DNA of 64,000 bases, from positions 57,913,147-57,977,146 of the forward strand of contig CM017558.1 in the NCBI GenBank assembly GCA_007844125.1. The letters run 5' to 3'. Shown here piece after piece: positions 12,905 to 25,900 of this stretch (positions are counted from its first letter, which is position 1; the number at the start of each line of letters is the position of its first letter). Made by a program: the position numbers and the translations under genes. The notes under the pieces were generated by a model. The model had not been told where the DNA came from and did no database searches. It was given only the letters and a program-made list of their open reading frames with translations. Origin of the DNA: Sinonovacula constricta (Eukaryota; Mollusca; Bivalvia; Cardiida; Solecurtidae).

Positions 12905-13320
12905 AATAAGGAAATATGAGCATTATATCATATACCAAAAGTTGAAACGAGAAAGGTATTTACATGCAAGCCAAGTGTGAAAGTAAGAACAAATGTGTGA
13001 TATGTCATTAAAAAAGAACAAACCACGTTTGAATGGTCAGTCAGAAAAAGGGACCGAATGCACTGCTTAAACCGGTTTAACAAAGCTCTAACCTCGCACG
13101 TCCTGAAGGATTTTTAGATGCAAACAATGAAAAGAAACCCGATCTATTTGATTAAAAGATGTCAAAGCGCTGACGTTTTCTTATATATGTTATGACGTCG
13201 TTAACAGAAAGTAATAATGTCATTGAAAAATTACCTCCGCATAGTATTTAAAAGTGAGAAAAAGGCAATACTTCTATAAGAAGAACTTAACAAAATTGTT
13301 GAATGTAAATTAAATGTGAT
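12905..13320 (+). repeat. Dispersed repeat R, plus copy
   Basis: One of at least eight copies of an R repeat, up to about 620 bp. Recurring landmarks in order are 'gagcattgcaacatatacc', 'cattcacatgcaagcc', 'cggtcagtcggaaaaaggga', 'gcttaaaccggtttaa', 'gcgctgacgttttc', a CRE-like 'tgacgtca', and 'tctattagaagaac'. No terminal inverted repeats or coding frame were seen. The duplicate of this same insertion is at 53385-53800. Confidence 0.85.
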
Positions 13321-13354
13321 TGGGTTTGGCCGCCATCTTGCGGGGTCTACTTTT

Positions 13355-13945
13355 CTCTTATGACATCCGATGCCAATTTCTGGAAGAAAAAGACCCTAAG
13401 GGTTTTGGTTCCTCAATTCCATCTTCATATGAACAGGATGCTACAACCATGTACTATTTTCATGATTTTCTTGATTCAAAGTTGATTTCACTTGTAGTCA
13501 ACCATTTTTGTGCGGTTCTTATGATCGAAATGATACCCATTTATTTTCTAAACACTATGTGGACATTGATTTTTGGTGGTGTCACTGCTTTCGTCGTAGC
13601 TTGTCAAGGTAGACGTCGGCGCTTGGACACTTTGTGTTTAAAAGGGTTTGTTCTCTTTTCGTCGCTTGCGTTTGGGGGCCCGTCGAGGGGTGCGAGGTAA
13701 GAGCTCTGTAAAACCGGTTTAAGCACCCCCGTCAGCTCATATTGCCGACTGACCGTTCGAAGGCGGTAAATGTTGGGTTTGCATTTTTTTTGTTTAATTG
13801 TTTAACTCATCACAAATTTGTTCTTGCTTTTAACTTGGTTTGCATGCAAAAATTTCTTTGTCCTGTGTCTTTTCGGAGTTTGGTAGATAGTGCATTGCTC
13901 ATAGGACTTTTCATATGTTCTTATTGATATCTTTCTGCGAACGTT
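13355..13945 (-). repeat. Dispersed repeat R, inverted copy next to a direct copy
   Basis: Reverse complement shows the R landmarks in order: 'gatgagtta', 'ttaccgccttcgaacggtca', 'ggtgcttaaaccggttttac', then 'gcgccgacgtct' and 'cttagggtctttttc'. Its plus-strand open frames (13320-13700 and 13742-13927) are therefore antisense to a repeat and not genes. The copy begins where blocks A and B part company, so its insertion may mark the first event in the 8.5-kb expansion of block A. It has many C and G bases where other copies carry T and A. Confidence 0.8.
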
Positions 13946-13949
13946 GTAA

Positions 13950-16250
13950 GGCGAGATTAAGTATCACTCATGTCCTCCGGTTATCTCAATGATATATTAT
14001 CATATCAACTTAACTTAAGTGATATGTGGATTCAAAATGTGGAAAAACAACAGTAAAACAAATCGGAACACAGAGATATTACAGTGTATAGTATGAGCTA
14101 TTTTGTGTAAGTATAATTTATTTGTTCACACTTTCACATTAGATCCATTTAAATTGTATTGGAAAACTGAAGTTGTTTTAAATTAAGTAAGTTGGCATTA
14201 TTTGGTTAGGGCTATCGTGGAATCAGACAGCATCATTTCTTAGTGATTCTAACATGTAATGCATTTTTTTTCACCAAGCTTAACATAAAACCATATATAT
14301 TTAGAAATATTAGATCTACTCAGAACAATTAGTCTGCGGTTGCTAAAATTATATTATTCAAAATGCATTATGGTGCTGACGACACAAAGGTAGCGACAAG
14401 TAGACCAACTGCACGAAGAATGCACCGAACGTTGCACAACATGAGACAGTTTTGTGCCATAATTAAAAAAAGTAGTTCTACTCTTGTCATGAACAGCAAA
14501 ACTAAATCAAATATTTTGTTATATGTTAAGTAATGTTATGACTAATCTAGAAAATGACCGAAAGAAACTTGTTGATCATCTGGCAAACAAATGTCAGTGA
14601 TCAAACTGCAAATTCTACTTTCAGTTTGGTGACGTAAATGGTGTTCTTACTCGAAGTAGATTAACACATAATAGATTATAAGTAAAACGAACAAATGTCC
14701 ATAACGCATATTGTCAGAAAGTCGCGGTGAAATTGAAAAGTATAAATTATGAAAAAATAATGAAAATTGATTGTGTTTGAAACCTGGACCGTTATCGTGG
14801 CCTTGTCACTGTCTAGTTGAAAAACCCGAGAATGTTCTAAATGTCCATTTACTGTAAACGTTGTCAGGGGAGATAATGGTACACTAATTTCTTTCCGTTT
14901 ATCTACCCTTGATGACCTGTCTAATGAACCGAAATATAAAAGACATTTGTCTTCAATATTATCAAGAAAATAAGGCAAAACTCAATTGACTTTAAACAGG
15001 GTAGTATGTTTAATAAGAATTAGCCATATGATGGATGTATTATCAATACCATTAAGAAGTTTGTATTTTCACTTTCGATTTCTATGTGCTTAATTTGCAT
15101 CAAAATACTCTCGTACGTCAGCAGTTGTTTCAAGAGTCAATGTGATATGGGTTGAAGGTGATGAAGTAAGAGGGCGTTATTTGGACATACAGTCATGAAA
15201 TCAGATGACAATATGGAGCCTGAGTAAGTGTAATTTCTTACTAAAACATATTTTGCATCAAAGTACGAGCTACAAACTAAAATAGTTTTAGTCATGTTAA
15301 GTCATTTCATCCAATATACATTATGGTGTTGACTTCACAAAGATGTCAAACAAATAGACCCACGACATGAACAATACACCGAAAGTTCAACAATATGGAA
15401 ATGTTGTAGGGAAATAACTTAAAACACTATATGTCTGCTTTGATAAAAAACACTACTACTAACTGATAATTCTTATAATTTGTATATTATGCTATTGCTA
15501 ACTGTGTAATATGATCAATCACACCATCACACTGCTCGATTACAAGAGAAAATGCCTGTCCCCTGTTCAACCTTGAGTATGAAGATGGTTTTAACAAGAG
15601 ATTTTGTCTGGCGAAGTGTAAAAGTCTCATTTTCTCTAAAATGGAATTTTATTTCTTCTGATTGTAAATTGATTCTAAACATAAGATAATGTGTGGTTAC
15701 ATGTATGATATGGTAAAATAATTCATTCTGCGTACAGTAGTAATTATAGCGGGACATGGTAATGGAATAGTCTTTAGAACTTAGATCTTAGCATATAATG
15801 TTGTTATTTCTTACTGAGCATTACAAAGCCTAAACAGCTAAAGGCACTAAAAAGATATACCTTAGCCTTCTATTTCACTGATAAATATCAAGTGACTGTT
15901 ATGTACTTCATTTGATAATGAGCTAGATAGGTAAATAGGACAACGAGTGTGTCGCTGTCTAAACATCTCACCGTATAAAAGCCCCTTTGAGATAACTTAT
16001 CGTTGGGACGACTTCATACTGTCGGTTTATGTCGACAAATGCCGGCTGACATCTCAAACCGAGGTACCACCTTATTTATTACCGAATACACAACATGGCG
16101 TGAGCCATTGTGCCGTTTTAATGGACCCCGCATGCGGGCCTAACTGGCAGAAAGAATCCAAGAAAACTTTCCAGAGAAAAAGCTGGCTCTGTCAAAGTTT
16201 CAGATCGCTAAACTGTCACGATAACAAATTACAAACGACAAAACTATAAT
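13950..16250. other. AT-rich region with a local duplication, no gene seen
   Basis: A stretch near 14200-14440 resembles 15130-15410: both contain 'acattatggtg.tgac..cacaaag' and '.caccgaa.gtt.caacaa'. The open frames near 14676-14978 (minus), 15527-15757 (minus) and 15947-16249 (plus) have partly protein-like composition, but I recognise no domain and no splice context supports them. Confidence 0.4.
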
Positions 16251-16257
16251 GAAGTAA

Positions 16258-16420
16258 AGAACAGAACAGAACAAATTTATTGGCATAAAATATTAATAAT
16301 ATTTGTAGCCATACAATGTCAGATAGTGGTGAAAATAACAGTATCATAGGAGAACAAATACGCGAGTTTTTAAACTATTTAAAACATGTTAGGATTTTAC
16401 ATTTCAGCCTTTTCTATATT
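16258..16420 (-). mobile_element. LINE 3' end with TTCTG-type tail
   Basis: Read on the minus strand it ends '...ttttatgccaataaatttg' followed by three TTCTG units. An AATAAA signal just before a short pentanucleotide tail is characteristic of 3' ends of CR1/L2/Jockey-like LINEs in molluscs. It lies on the strand and side expected for the 3' end of the LINE at 17.0-21.13 kb, with about 0.6 kb of unassigned sequence between, so it is either that element's tail or a nearby related fragment. Confidence 0.6.
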
Positions 16421-16999
16421 GAATAAATTTTACGTTTATGTTTTATGCAGTGTGCTCGATAGTGTTTAATAAAAATATTAGTGAAATGTTTTCGTAAATC
16501 AAGTCAATTTCGATCAGTCAGACGATCTCTCCCCACCAAGTTTTGTGTAAAGCGTCCAGCCAATAATGATTTCCCATTATCCGGAAGCATGCTGTTAAAT
16601 GAAATTGTTTGTTTACAACAGGAAGATTTACTACTGTTTTAATTTAGGATAGTTTTATTATACCAGATTTAAAAAAACAAACAAGCGTGGGATTCATTTA
16701 AATAGAGAAGATACTACCTCACTGTATCTTTTATCATTCGGTAATCTTCAAAGTTTAGTCTGGAGGCCAACTCGATGCTGATTTTGGATTTACGGAAACT
16801 ATTTATAGTTCACAGAGGATATCAAAATACGGATTTCTCCTCACGATTGCGAGTAATGGGTATGGTACCTGTTGTTTTGTTGATATAAATGAATCATTAA
16901 AACGGTCCCATCCCCTTTTAATCAGCCAAATTTTTGCTGCAACAGGATATCCTCAAGAAGATGCATGCAATTTTACGTGTATGTCTATCAACTTAAGGT

Positions 17000-18900
17000 A
17001 TCCCTTTTGTCTAAATATAAGCGTTATTTATAATTATGTTTGAACACTTTGTCTTTGGCATGCATATGTCTGCTATTGTATTGTTTATTTCCCCAAACTT
17101 AGTATTACTTCCTTATTTTCATTTGTCATGTGGTACATAAAATTATTATTTGTTGCCCATCGGCACTAATAGGGTCTCAAATACTTTTTTTCTTATTGTT
17201 TTATATTTTGAGCATACTAAAACTGATAACAATCTTCTATCATTTTCATATTGCATGTTTCACATAATCGTTGTTGCCTTTCTGTATTTGCATATCTGCC
17301 TGTTTCTATATTTTGATTTTGTGCATAAAGTCTAATTTTTTTGTAATCGCCATTTGTAGTTTAATTCAAGGTATCTTTCCATATTTTGTTTAAGAAGTGC
17401 ATATGTTGATAAGCTATTTGTATTGTTTATTCGTGAGCCCACTAAACTATCAAATAGCTTACACTTTTCTTTAAAGCACAGTGCAACCTGATTTATTGTT
17501 ATGAACAATTTTTCAAGTGCATATAAAGCCTGTTGAGCTATCATAGTTTGCGTTTTTGTCCATAGTCCATTTTTATAGAATTGTGTGCCAAGATATTCGA
17601 ATAAACTGACTGTCTCAAGTTGTGAGTAACCCAGATGTGTATTACATGTTGTTTTTTCTCCTTTCAAAGACCATGACTTTGGTTTTGTTTGCATTTATTG
17701 CCCGTCCCCATTTATCGCAATATCTTTGCACACCGTCAGTCAAAGACATTAAGGTTGATTCCATATGTGCAAAAAGCACTGCATTTTCTGCAAACAGCAG
17801 CATAAAGATCTTCATTTCATTGGTTGTAAAAAGGCCATTCAGGTTTATATTTATATTGTTTATAATGTCGTTAGTGAAGAGCAGGTACAATAAACTGGAG
17901 CTATGGTCTCATTGTTTTAAACCAATATTTGAAATTAATAAGTCAGACAGATTCCCGTTTAAACGAACACATTGCTTCACATTTCTATAAATAGATTTGA
18001 ATGCTTGTATAAAATGTGTCCTTTCACTTTGAGTTTGCAATTTCTCCCATAAATATGTGCGATTTGTTTTATCATAGCATTTTTCATAATCTATAAATAG
18101 TGTTGATAATTTCTGTTGAATACATAGTGTTTTTGCAATTATAAAATGAAATGTAAATAGACAGTCAGTTTGTAGACCCTCCCTTTTGGAAACCAAAATT
18201 TTAATGATATTTCCCTTAATCTACGTCCATTTTGTAAGTCTGTTTGTTAACACGTGTGAGTATATTTTGGCAATTATATTAATAAATGTCGCCCCTCTGT
18301 AATTATTTGCCCTAATGTCATCACCAACTTAGGATATCGGTTTTATTATTCCCTCGCCCCATGCATATGGATATTCTTCACTCCTAAACACACTGTTATA
18401 TCGTAGTAGCAAGAATAGTGAGATCAGGTCAAATGTCCCTTTGTATATTTTTGCTATTATTCCATTGGGTTCACTGCTTGTACTATTCTTTTGTGAAAAT
18501 ACTGAAAATCATAATTCTTCCATAGTTGTGTCCTAATTAAGAAAGTCATCATGTGTATTACTTTGTGTTAAATCTGTTATATTTGTTTTTGTTATGTTTA
18601 TTCCACATAGTTCCTTAAAGTGTTAATATAGGTCTTCCTGGTTTATTGCATCCATATTTAGCTTTTGTTCTTGGTATTGACTCGTGATATAGATCTAGCC
18701 ATATCTTCTTACTATTGCTTTTGTTTTTGTTTGTATTTTAGTTTAGCATTTCTTTTGCACTTGTTAAAATTTGATTTTGCTTCTAGTAGATTTGCTTTGT
18801 TCACTGTGTTTTGGTCTTTATATATATATAATATTTATAATTATATCGTCTTTTTAAATATTATCCATAAGCTATAGAGGTCTTGGTTAAACCAGTCCTG
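17000..18900 (-). pseudogene. LINE ORF2, reverse transcriptase and C-terminus, decayed
   Basis: Minus-strand fragments in order are a palm-like stretch 'LSTLFIDYEKCYDKTNRTYL' (about 18060-18110), 'LICNGLKQ'-type sequence at the end of the next block, the polymerase active-site region reading LLFAENAVLFAH (about 17770), then INANKTKVMVFERR and FEYLGTQFYKNG (about 17590-17700). The catalytic FADD box reads FAEN, so the enzyme is dead. Near 17440 the frame jumps from KLFDSLVGS to LSTYALLKQNMERYLELNYK, so the usual segment between these parts is deleted. Cys-containing remnants (ICKY..., LVCSKYKTIRKK) continue in broken frames to about 17000. Known family: CR1/Jockey-supergroup-type LINE; clade not resolved. 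Confidence 0.88.
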
Positions 18901-18999
18901 CTTGTTTGTGTATGTAATTGTGTTTTTTTACCAAATATGTCTCTTGCTGCACTTTGCATTACTTTGGTAAATTCATTCGTAATTTCTGATATTTTATTT

Positions 19000-19985
19000 T
19001 TTCATTCAGCAATGATTATGAGACTTTGTTATTACTTAACCTTGTTATGAATTCATTAAGTTTGGACATGTCCCATTTTATGCGTAAATCGTCTTCGGTA
19101 TTTTCTTTATTACTGAGTTCAATATTATTATTATTCCTTTTTAATGTTAAAAATAGGCTGCAGTGATCGGAAAATTCATTTATATCATTTATCTTGAAAC
19201 AAATATTTTAAGATCTTGTTCATTTAGCAAAAAATAGTCTACTGTGCTTGAACCATTTTGTGAATTCAATGTATATTCTCATATTTTCATTTTATGTCAT
19301 GTCATAATTTATACGTCTATTACGAACACATACATCTGAATTTTTACACAAATCTATCAGTCTCTACCCTTTTGAGACATGCATTGATCAATATTTGTTC
19401 CGTTGATGTTTGGTAATCTCTTTCACTGTCTATATCATCTCTTTGATGTAAAATGCAGTTATCCAATTTAATTATGCCATTTTGTTTTCCTGTTGTGGCA
19501 TTCATATCACCGAGGATCACAATTTTACCAAATCATTTATATTTTTCTATGTCCATTTCAATTCGGTTGAAGAAATCAAACTGTACTTGGTTATCTGCTT
19601 GTTTTGTACATCCACTTGGTAAAACTTATAATATGTATTACAAGCATAAACCTCATGGATGAATTCAAATACATCTGTTATGCTTTTAATCCATATTATA
19701 CCGGTTTGGTTTCTTTCTATCACACTTATTTTTCTTTTCAATCTGTATTGTGGTATAGAGACAATACTCCGCTATACCGTCCTTTGCTAGATTGTTTTAG
19801 CTTATTGCCAAACATATGTTCATTTTGATATCCCTTTATTTCTAGGTTGATGTGGTTAATTGTTTGTTTCCATATTTCCTTTAGTAAAACTAAATCATAC
19901 CTATTTATTATATCAATGAAGTCAGGGTCATGGATTTTCCAGCCGAGACCATTGGTGTTCCAAGATAGTAGATTTAGTTCTTCTT
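19000..19985 (-). pseudogene. LINE ORF2, apurinic-type endonuclease domain, decayed
   Basis: Minus strand. The N-terminus reads LNLLSWNTNGLGWKIHDPDF and VLLKEIW, matching the 'N.NGL..K' and 'LSETW' motifs of APE-type endonucleases. GDMNATTGKQNG (about 19490) corresponds to the GDFNA..G motif and NEFSDHCSLFL (about 19165) to the SDH motif. Stops and frame breaks interrupt it, so it is not functional. It sits between ORF1 and the reverse transcriptase in normal LINE order. Confidence 0.9.
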
Positions 19986-19999
19986 GACCCCCTATCTAT

Positions 20000-21127
20000 G
20001 TTCAGTTGACATGCATGACGGTGTATCTATTACTTTTCTATCGCTGTAGATCTTATTCGTCTTCCCATTTACAAACATCTTTACACCGGTTGTACTAACC
20101 TTATTTCCTTTGCTTTTCTGCTCTTTGGTTGTATAGTAGATTGCCTTTCTTGCTTCTCGCTCGAGCTGTGGTCTTTGTATATTGATGCCACATTGCTTGA
20201 GTCGATGCTTTGCTTCTTGTTCATATGACTGTTGTAGAACCATTTCACGCTCTTCGTAGTGATGAAATGTAGCTACACTGACATGTGACATTTTTATATA
20301 TCGGATTGTGGTCTATGTACTCTATCAAAACGCATGCTCTGGCAATCTAAGCTTAGTTTGTCTGTTATAAGGTCCTTTACTACTGCACAGCAATCGTCAA
20401 CATTAATCGTGCCTCTGTATCTGGTATTTTATCAGTGATTTCCATTTTATGTGGATCAATTGTATTTTTAATTTGGTTGATGTCTTTATATTAGTTTTCT
20501 AATGGTTTTATAGTTGTTTTTGCATCTGAGATCTCCAACCTGTTTCTCAAACTCCTGGCAAATGAACTCACAAGACCCAGCAGCATCGGAACCTTTCCCA
20601 CAAGCCTCAAAAGCCTTCCCTCCATCAGTGGCAGTTAAACATTTATGACAACGACGTTCTTTTCTTCATTTCCAGATGATAATTTCAATTGTTCTACCTC
20701 ATCTATCAAAGTTACTGCCCATTCGGGTATTGACGTCTTTTGCTGCGCCAGAATTGCTTGTGGGTAGCTCAGCTGCTCATAACAATAACTGCAATTATAA
20801 TATAACTGGGGATATGACGGAGGGTAATGACTGGATGGCGATGGTATGCCGATCCCTGTACTGTTTAATGTGCTATTTAATGTTGCATTTAGGAGTTTAT
20901 TTTGGCGTGCACGGTGTACACGATGCGTACTGGTTTGCGTCTGCACAAGGTAAACCTTACAAAATGTGTCCCTAAATAGCGTGACTACTGTTAGTTGTCA
21001 ATACCTGGGACACACTTGGTTGGTTTTCCGTCTAGTCATCAGCGGTTTGTCCGAGAAGATATTACATTTCTCTTTGTTTTCTTGTTTTTTTCTTATCCTT
21101 ATCTGTTTTAGTTTTGGCAGACATGTC
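20000..21127 (-). pseudogene. LINE ORF1-like remnant
   Basis: Upstream of the endonuclease on the minus strand. An apparent start gives MSAKTKTDKDKKKTRKQREM then a stop. A later block has NATLNSTLNSTGIGIPSPSS, a proline/tyrosine-rich stretch and DEVEQLKLSS. The last block (20291-19992) contains EREMVLQQSYEQEAKHRLKQ and a TTGVKMFVNGKTNKIYSD tail resembling the end of nucleic-acid-binding ORF1 proteins. Several stops break it. Assigned from order and composition. Confidence 0.65.
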
Positions 21128-21859
21128 TGATAATTATAACCATGCATCACTATATCGCAAAAACGAAAAATTCAATGCCTTAAAAATACCTGAAAAGTCC
21201 AATTTGAACCTCTCCACATTCATGTCCACCACTACCCAATCACGTGACTCAAGTAGACATATAACAATACAGTTCACAACGTTTTTATATTTCTGATGTA
21301 GTGTAGATCTTTCCTTTTTATGCCATTGCCATGACTTTAGCGATGTCAACTGTTTAGTAAAGTTAATATGAAAAAAGTGGTTTTAAATGGTTTTCTTACG
21401 ATTTTGATACATTGACAGGCCCGGCAAATATCTTGCCTTTAAAGAAGATACCCAATTTCACGAAAACGCAATAAAGGACAGTCAAAACAAGCAAATAATA
21501 TCAGGCCAACATAAGAATATTATGTGGTTTAATTAATTTTGAAGACACTAAATAGCAATTATATGCCTCAAATTTATCTACCATCAATTTACGACATGAT
21601 GCAAAACATTGTGGGCTATAACATGTATCGTAAAAATGTATGATAAAAGCTACACTGGTACAATTAAATACATTTAACAAAAACAAATCCTAGTGAACAT
21701 ATTGGTGTCATGTTATTTGCTATTTATAATAAACAAAATTGTGAAATTTTGCTTTTTAATGAATTAGAAACATTTGGAAGCAGTTGATTGTTTACACTTT
21801 TAACCTATTTGCATAAAAAAAAACAACAACAAACAAACAAACTAATAAATAAACATGTC

Positions 21860-22560
21860 GGCTTTTACAGGGACGTATCGACCTCAAAAATATCAAGTTT
21901 CATTTCCGGCCTGAGATGGAGGTATGTTATTAACATTTTTACTAATGTAACGATCGGGTTCCTAGTAAGGATTTTTATATTTGTTCTCAAACACACACTG
22001 ATTAATTTATTAGATGATCTATAAGATGAAAATAATATAATTTTAAATTTATTCTGCATACAGCGAGCTGCCTTAAATGATTATACACTTGAACAACCTG
22101 ACTTGTCTTGCTTGTCAAGGGTTGTTAAAAGCATATCTTAAATATTTAGTATCACATTGAAACAATAGTAGAAGCATTACACGAGACAAAAATGGATTTG
22201 TTTTAGTTTGTTCACATAGGTCTATTGATAAGGGGAATATCCCACTTGATTGATAACTAAAACTATTATCTTTGTTTATTAGCATGACTATAGATAATAC
22301 CAGTTGATAGAAGTTAAGGTGATTAGGAGTCAATTGACAACGTAAGGACAAAATTTTTTCAAGGTGAGGATAGATATTTTTCAAATTTTCTCAATACAAT
22401 CATCGATACAATGTTTTTTGTCCAATGGCACTGCAGAAAGAAAACTGCAAACTTTATAGCAACATTATATGTTATTTAACACTCAATTGTCAGGTTACAG
22501 CTCTTTATAGAATTAACACAACATTATATCAACTCTATAAAATATTTAAAAAAAACTTAT
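21860..22560 (+). repeat. Duplicated block A, second segment (matches 53820-54420)
   Basis: Continues the block A/B homology: '.gtat.gacctc..aa.a.tcaagttt', 'ttgcttgtcaagggt' and 'tctattgata' are shared in order with 53820-54420. In block B this segment directly follows the sequence matching 13350. A further piece of the same homology is 26960-28000 versus 54480-55560. Confidence 0.85.
21871..21921 (+). CDS. Exon-like segment upstream of the MIEAP-like gene
   Basis: 51 bp between an acceptor (gcttttacag) and a GTATGT donor. In the frame open in both duplicates it reads GRIDLKNIKFHFRPEME here and WRIDLLTVKFPLWPGTE at 53837-53887. Length, both splice sites and the RIDL..[IV]KF pattern are conserved, which suggests a real exon of an ancestral gene. 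Its phase does not fit directly onto the next coding exon at 22892, so it may be part of a 5' UTR or of an unresolved upstream exon set. No domain recognised. Confidence 0.4.
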
Positions 22561-22891
22561 CTGACCGAAGCGATAATCAGCGATAGATAACTTCCAAAAT
22601 GGTGATATATATAATCCAAAATCCGAACACACTTTAAATAAGGCAATGGAATAATCAAACACTGTTGAATTTAAAACATGAGGTTTTGTAATAATTATTG
22701 GTACTTTTGGTCTTTAGGGTCTATTGAAATATGATAAATCGGCTACTTTATATTAATTAAGAATAGTCCAGAACATTACAGTAAAATCAACAAATATATT
22801 TTTTTCAAATCTAATAAAAGATCTAATAGAAATATCACCAGCCATTCTACAAGACAATGTGACGGAGATAGTTGTATGCCTGCTGTAAACA

Positions 22892-22937
22892 ATGTGTCAT
22901 ACCGGCGATAAAAAAATCATCAAGGAAAGCAACTCTG
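22892..22937 (+). CDS. SPATA18-like: MIEAP-like gene, candidate first coding exon
   Basis: ATG with A at -3 and an in-frame TAA two codons upstream, encoding MCHTGDKKIIKESNS. The GTAATA donor leaves phase 1, which is exactly what the next exon needs (G+GT). The intron would be only 114 bp. A different donor further on (GTATTA) would give the wrong phase. The overlapping hydrophobic frame in another phase is probably an AT-rich artefact. Confidence 0.45.
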
Positions 22938-25900
22938 GTAATATTGACAGCAGGTATTATTCTCTCAGTCGTAAACTTACTAATTATAATAAGGAATATC
23001 ATAATTCAAAGTGTTATAAACTTTACAGTTGGAATCCTCTTAGAAAAACAGGTAAACAGCCATCTGCTCAAGAGATGAAGGATAATCTGATCGGACTGGA
23101 AAACCAAGATCTAAAGAAACAGTTTACGGACTTGGAAAAAAGGTACGGTGTTCTAAATGAATTACTTTGCTCAAATTCAGTTAGAAATTTATAATTATAA
23201 GTCAATACAGTTAACCACTTGATACAGAATAATGAGAACTACACTGAAGATATTGAACACACGAAAAACAAAGAATATATATCTAGAAAAAAACATGTCA
23301 TATAATGCGTGTTGTTTCTTAGGATTGCAAAGCTTTAGCAAGGGCTCGACACAGTAAAGACAGAAAAGACTTCAGCCAAAAAGAGGTATGTGCAAAGAAA
23401 ATCTTGAAAATACATACAGAACCCCGGACCACTGATGTTAAGGTAACTGTAAATAAATCAGAACACTAGTTTTAGAGATATGTGCTTATAATTGCTGAAA
23501 TGAAATATTTACGTAACGTTCACCTGCCTTAGACCTATTTAACACAAATTCACACACAATTGTTAGCATTCACATTTACTTGCATTAGGAATAACTACGG
23601 GGCATTCTGTAAACCAACACAATGTAAAACACTGTGCTTCAAACGTATTTATCAAACATTAGTGTAAATTATCAAGATAACTAGTCTAAGAGATATGTGG
23701 CTGCCTTTAAATTTGATATTTATGCACCTTCCTCCTGTCTTAAATAAGGCACACAGAAAAGACATATGCAAATCAAAGGTATGTGCTAAGCACGAACAAT
23801 AAGATTGTAGAAAGTAGCTCTTCCAAGGTTAGCCCATATAAATAGATAATATAAATTAATTAAATGCACCGCGCTGAGTGCGGTGTCCCTTATGGAATAT
23901 ATTTGAGTGGGGAGAATAAATGCAACGGGCAATAACAGGAATTCGAAGCTGTTTTGATTAATTGGATAAATTTGTCTAGATACTTATGAATGCAAATAAA
24001 CGAAATCAACTTTACTTTACAAAAAACAAATTCTGTATACCCACTGCGCAATCTCACGTTAAGGGCAGTGAAGTCAGCCCAACTTGTCTGAATTCATAGA
24101 ATGCATGATAAGAGAGCTCGAGATTTTGATTTTGTTAATTGTATTAAGAACATATGTATAAAATGAATTACGGTTTTTGTACCACTTTTATACCTTTGGG
24201 CAATCCAATAATGTCAAGGTAATACTTCTGAAAATGCCTTCCGCAACTTAGGAAACTTTACGCCTCATGGTAACAATTAACATGTAATCAACGGATTTTT
24301 GTCATTTAAGTCCTCAACATCATTATATACCCATGTACAAATCTAAATAGTTAGCAAATATAACTACCATAGGGTTATCACTGGGTAAATCACCATATTC
24401 GGTACATCTTAGTCACAACAGTAAGGTTAAAGAATACATCTCGCACTTTAAAACCCCTATAAATAGGCGGTTTTTTTTCTTTTTAATCTTCTTACAACTA
24501 TTGTACTATTATTTGAAATCGCACCAATTTGTTGATATACAATTTGTTTAAAAAGATTTAAAAAAAGAAACTACAGGAAGAGCAGACCAAGAGTTCAGCT
24601 GCAAAACACAATGCATTTGGATACTTATTATGGTTTCATATATGTATATTTAACTTCTTACATCATACTAACACAGTTGCGTCCATATCGGCGACGTCCA
24701 CATCGGGGACGATCCCAAGCATATGTCTGGATAAAACCACTGGCAGACCGCATGTCAGCTTGCAAACCTGCCCTAAAAGATTTCGGCCCGACCGTGACGA
24801 ACCTAAGGAGGAATTACAAGATGTCAACTCTAACTGCTCGGCCGTGATATCCCATTGATTTTATTTTGTACTTGTAATGGATAGAATAGAAAAGAAAAAC
24901 AATTACGATTACCACATATTATAAATTATCACTAGATAAAGGTAAACTACAGAAGAACAACGATATTACTAGGTAGAACTTAACAGTAGAACAATTTTAA
25001 GCGGACATACTTTTATTTAGCAATTTAAACTCAAGTACACTGATAATATTTGTGTTCATCCTATTTATGTCTCATACGATAATTGAGATTTTCTGCTTTT
25101 AAATTTCTATCTGACGATTAACCGGACGTCTTTTACAATAAGGTAACGTGGGCTTAAGTCGTGAGAGCCTGGCAGAGACAAATGTTATTTAACGTAACGA
25201 CAATGTAAGAAAGTAAATCTTGCTGTTTCAAGCGCAATCTCTCTGCTTTTTTGTATGCTTTTAGAACACATTAATATGGACAATAGCTGCACCATGTACA
25301 AACACAACTCACAAAAAGGTGGACTGCCGTCATTCATACTGCATTCAGATTGCTTGTTCTTAGGCGATGGAAATAATGGAAGTACGAAAACATAAATACC
25401 CCTCCCAAAAGTATTACCACATGGCTTCAATAAACCAGGAATGAAATTCGTAAAAAGCATGATTTGGTATTGCTATAATTTATAAAATGCTATGAAATCT
25501 ATATCTTAAAAATAATGATATAAAAGAACGGACAAAGAATACAGCAACAGAGCAGATATATGTTTATGAAACAGTTTCGGTCGTCCGTAAATGGTTGGCA
25601 AATTTACCATGATTTTAAGATTCACTGGCAGTTAAATTTCTAGCAGTTGAACGATTATGACTTATTTGCCAGCAACATAGGCACGAACAAAAATTATTCA
25701 CATTCTAACACGGTCATCCGATTGATGTCCGCACTACTAAACCATGCGTATGGAATCATAGCCGCATACATTGCAAACACAGGCTGTTCCATCAATCAAA
25801 CTTTCAGGTACATAACATCGACTTAAGCTTATAGCGTTCAATATGTCAACACAAGCAAGAAAACGAAACAAGCCTGTTCCGAATCTTTTGTCAGTTTTCG

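Larger units (their letters stand above)
10240..13350. repeat. Duplicated block A (matches 51170-53830)
   Basis: Direct duplicate of 51170-53830. Matching landmarks in order are 'tgattgcggtactgataattc', 'acatccggatctcggt', a tRNA-like remnant with GGTTCGAATCCCC, 'cggtaactttatcc', and one R-repeat copy, ending at 'gccatcttgcgg'. The downstream copy then runs straight into sequence matching 21860, so this copy has about 8.5 kb inserted at its right edge, including the large LINE. In block B the homologous sequence starts right after the 3' end of the MIEAP-like gene, so block A may itself lie downstream of a lost gene copy. Confidence 0.85.

Noticed and set aside
13320..13927. Plus-strand open frames of 126 and 61 codons
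   Set aside because: Antisense to an inverted copy of the dispersed repeat R.
17622..17990. Plus-strand 122-codon frame
   Set aside because: Antisense to the LINE reverse transcriptase.
22872..23078. 68-codon frame with a long hydrophobic run
   Set aside because: Overlaps candidate exons in a different phase; the coiled-coil phase fits the splice chain and this one does not.
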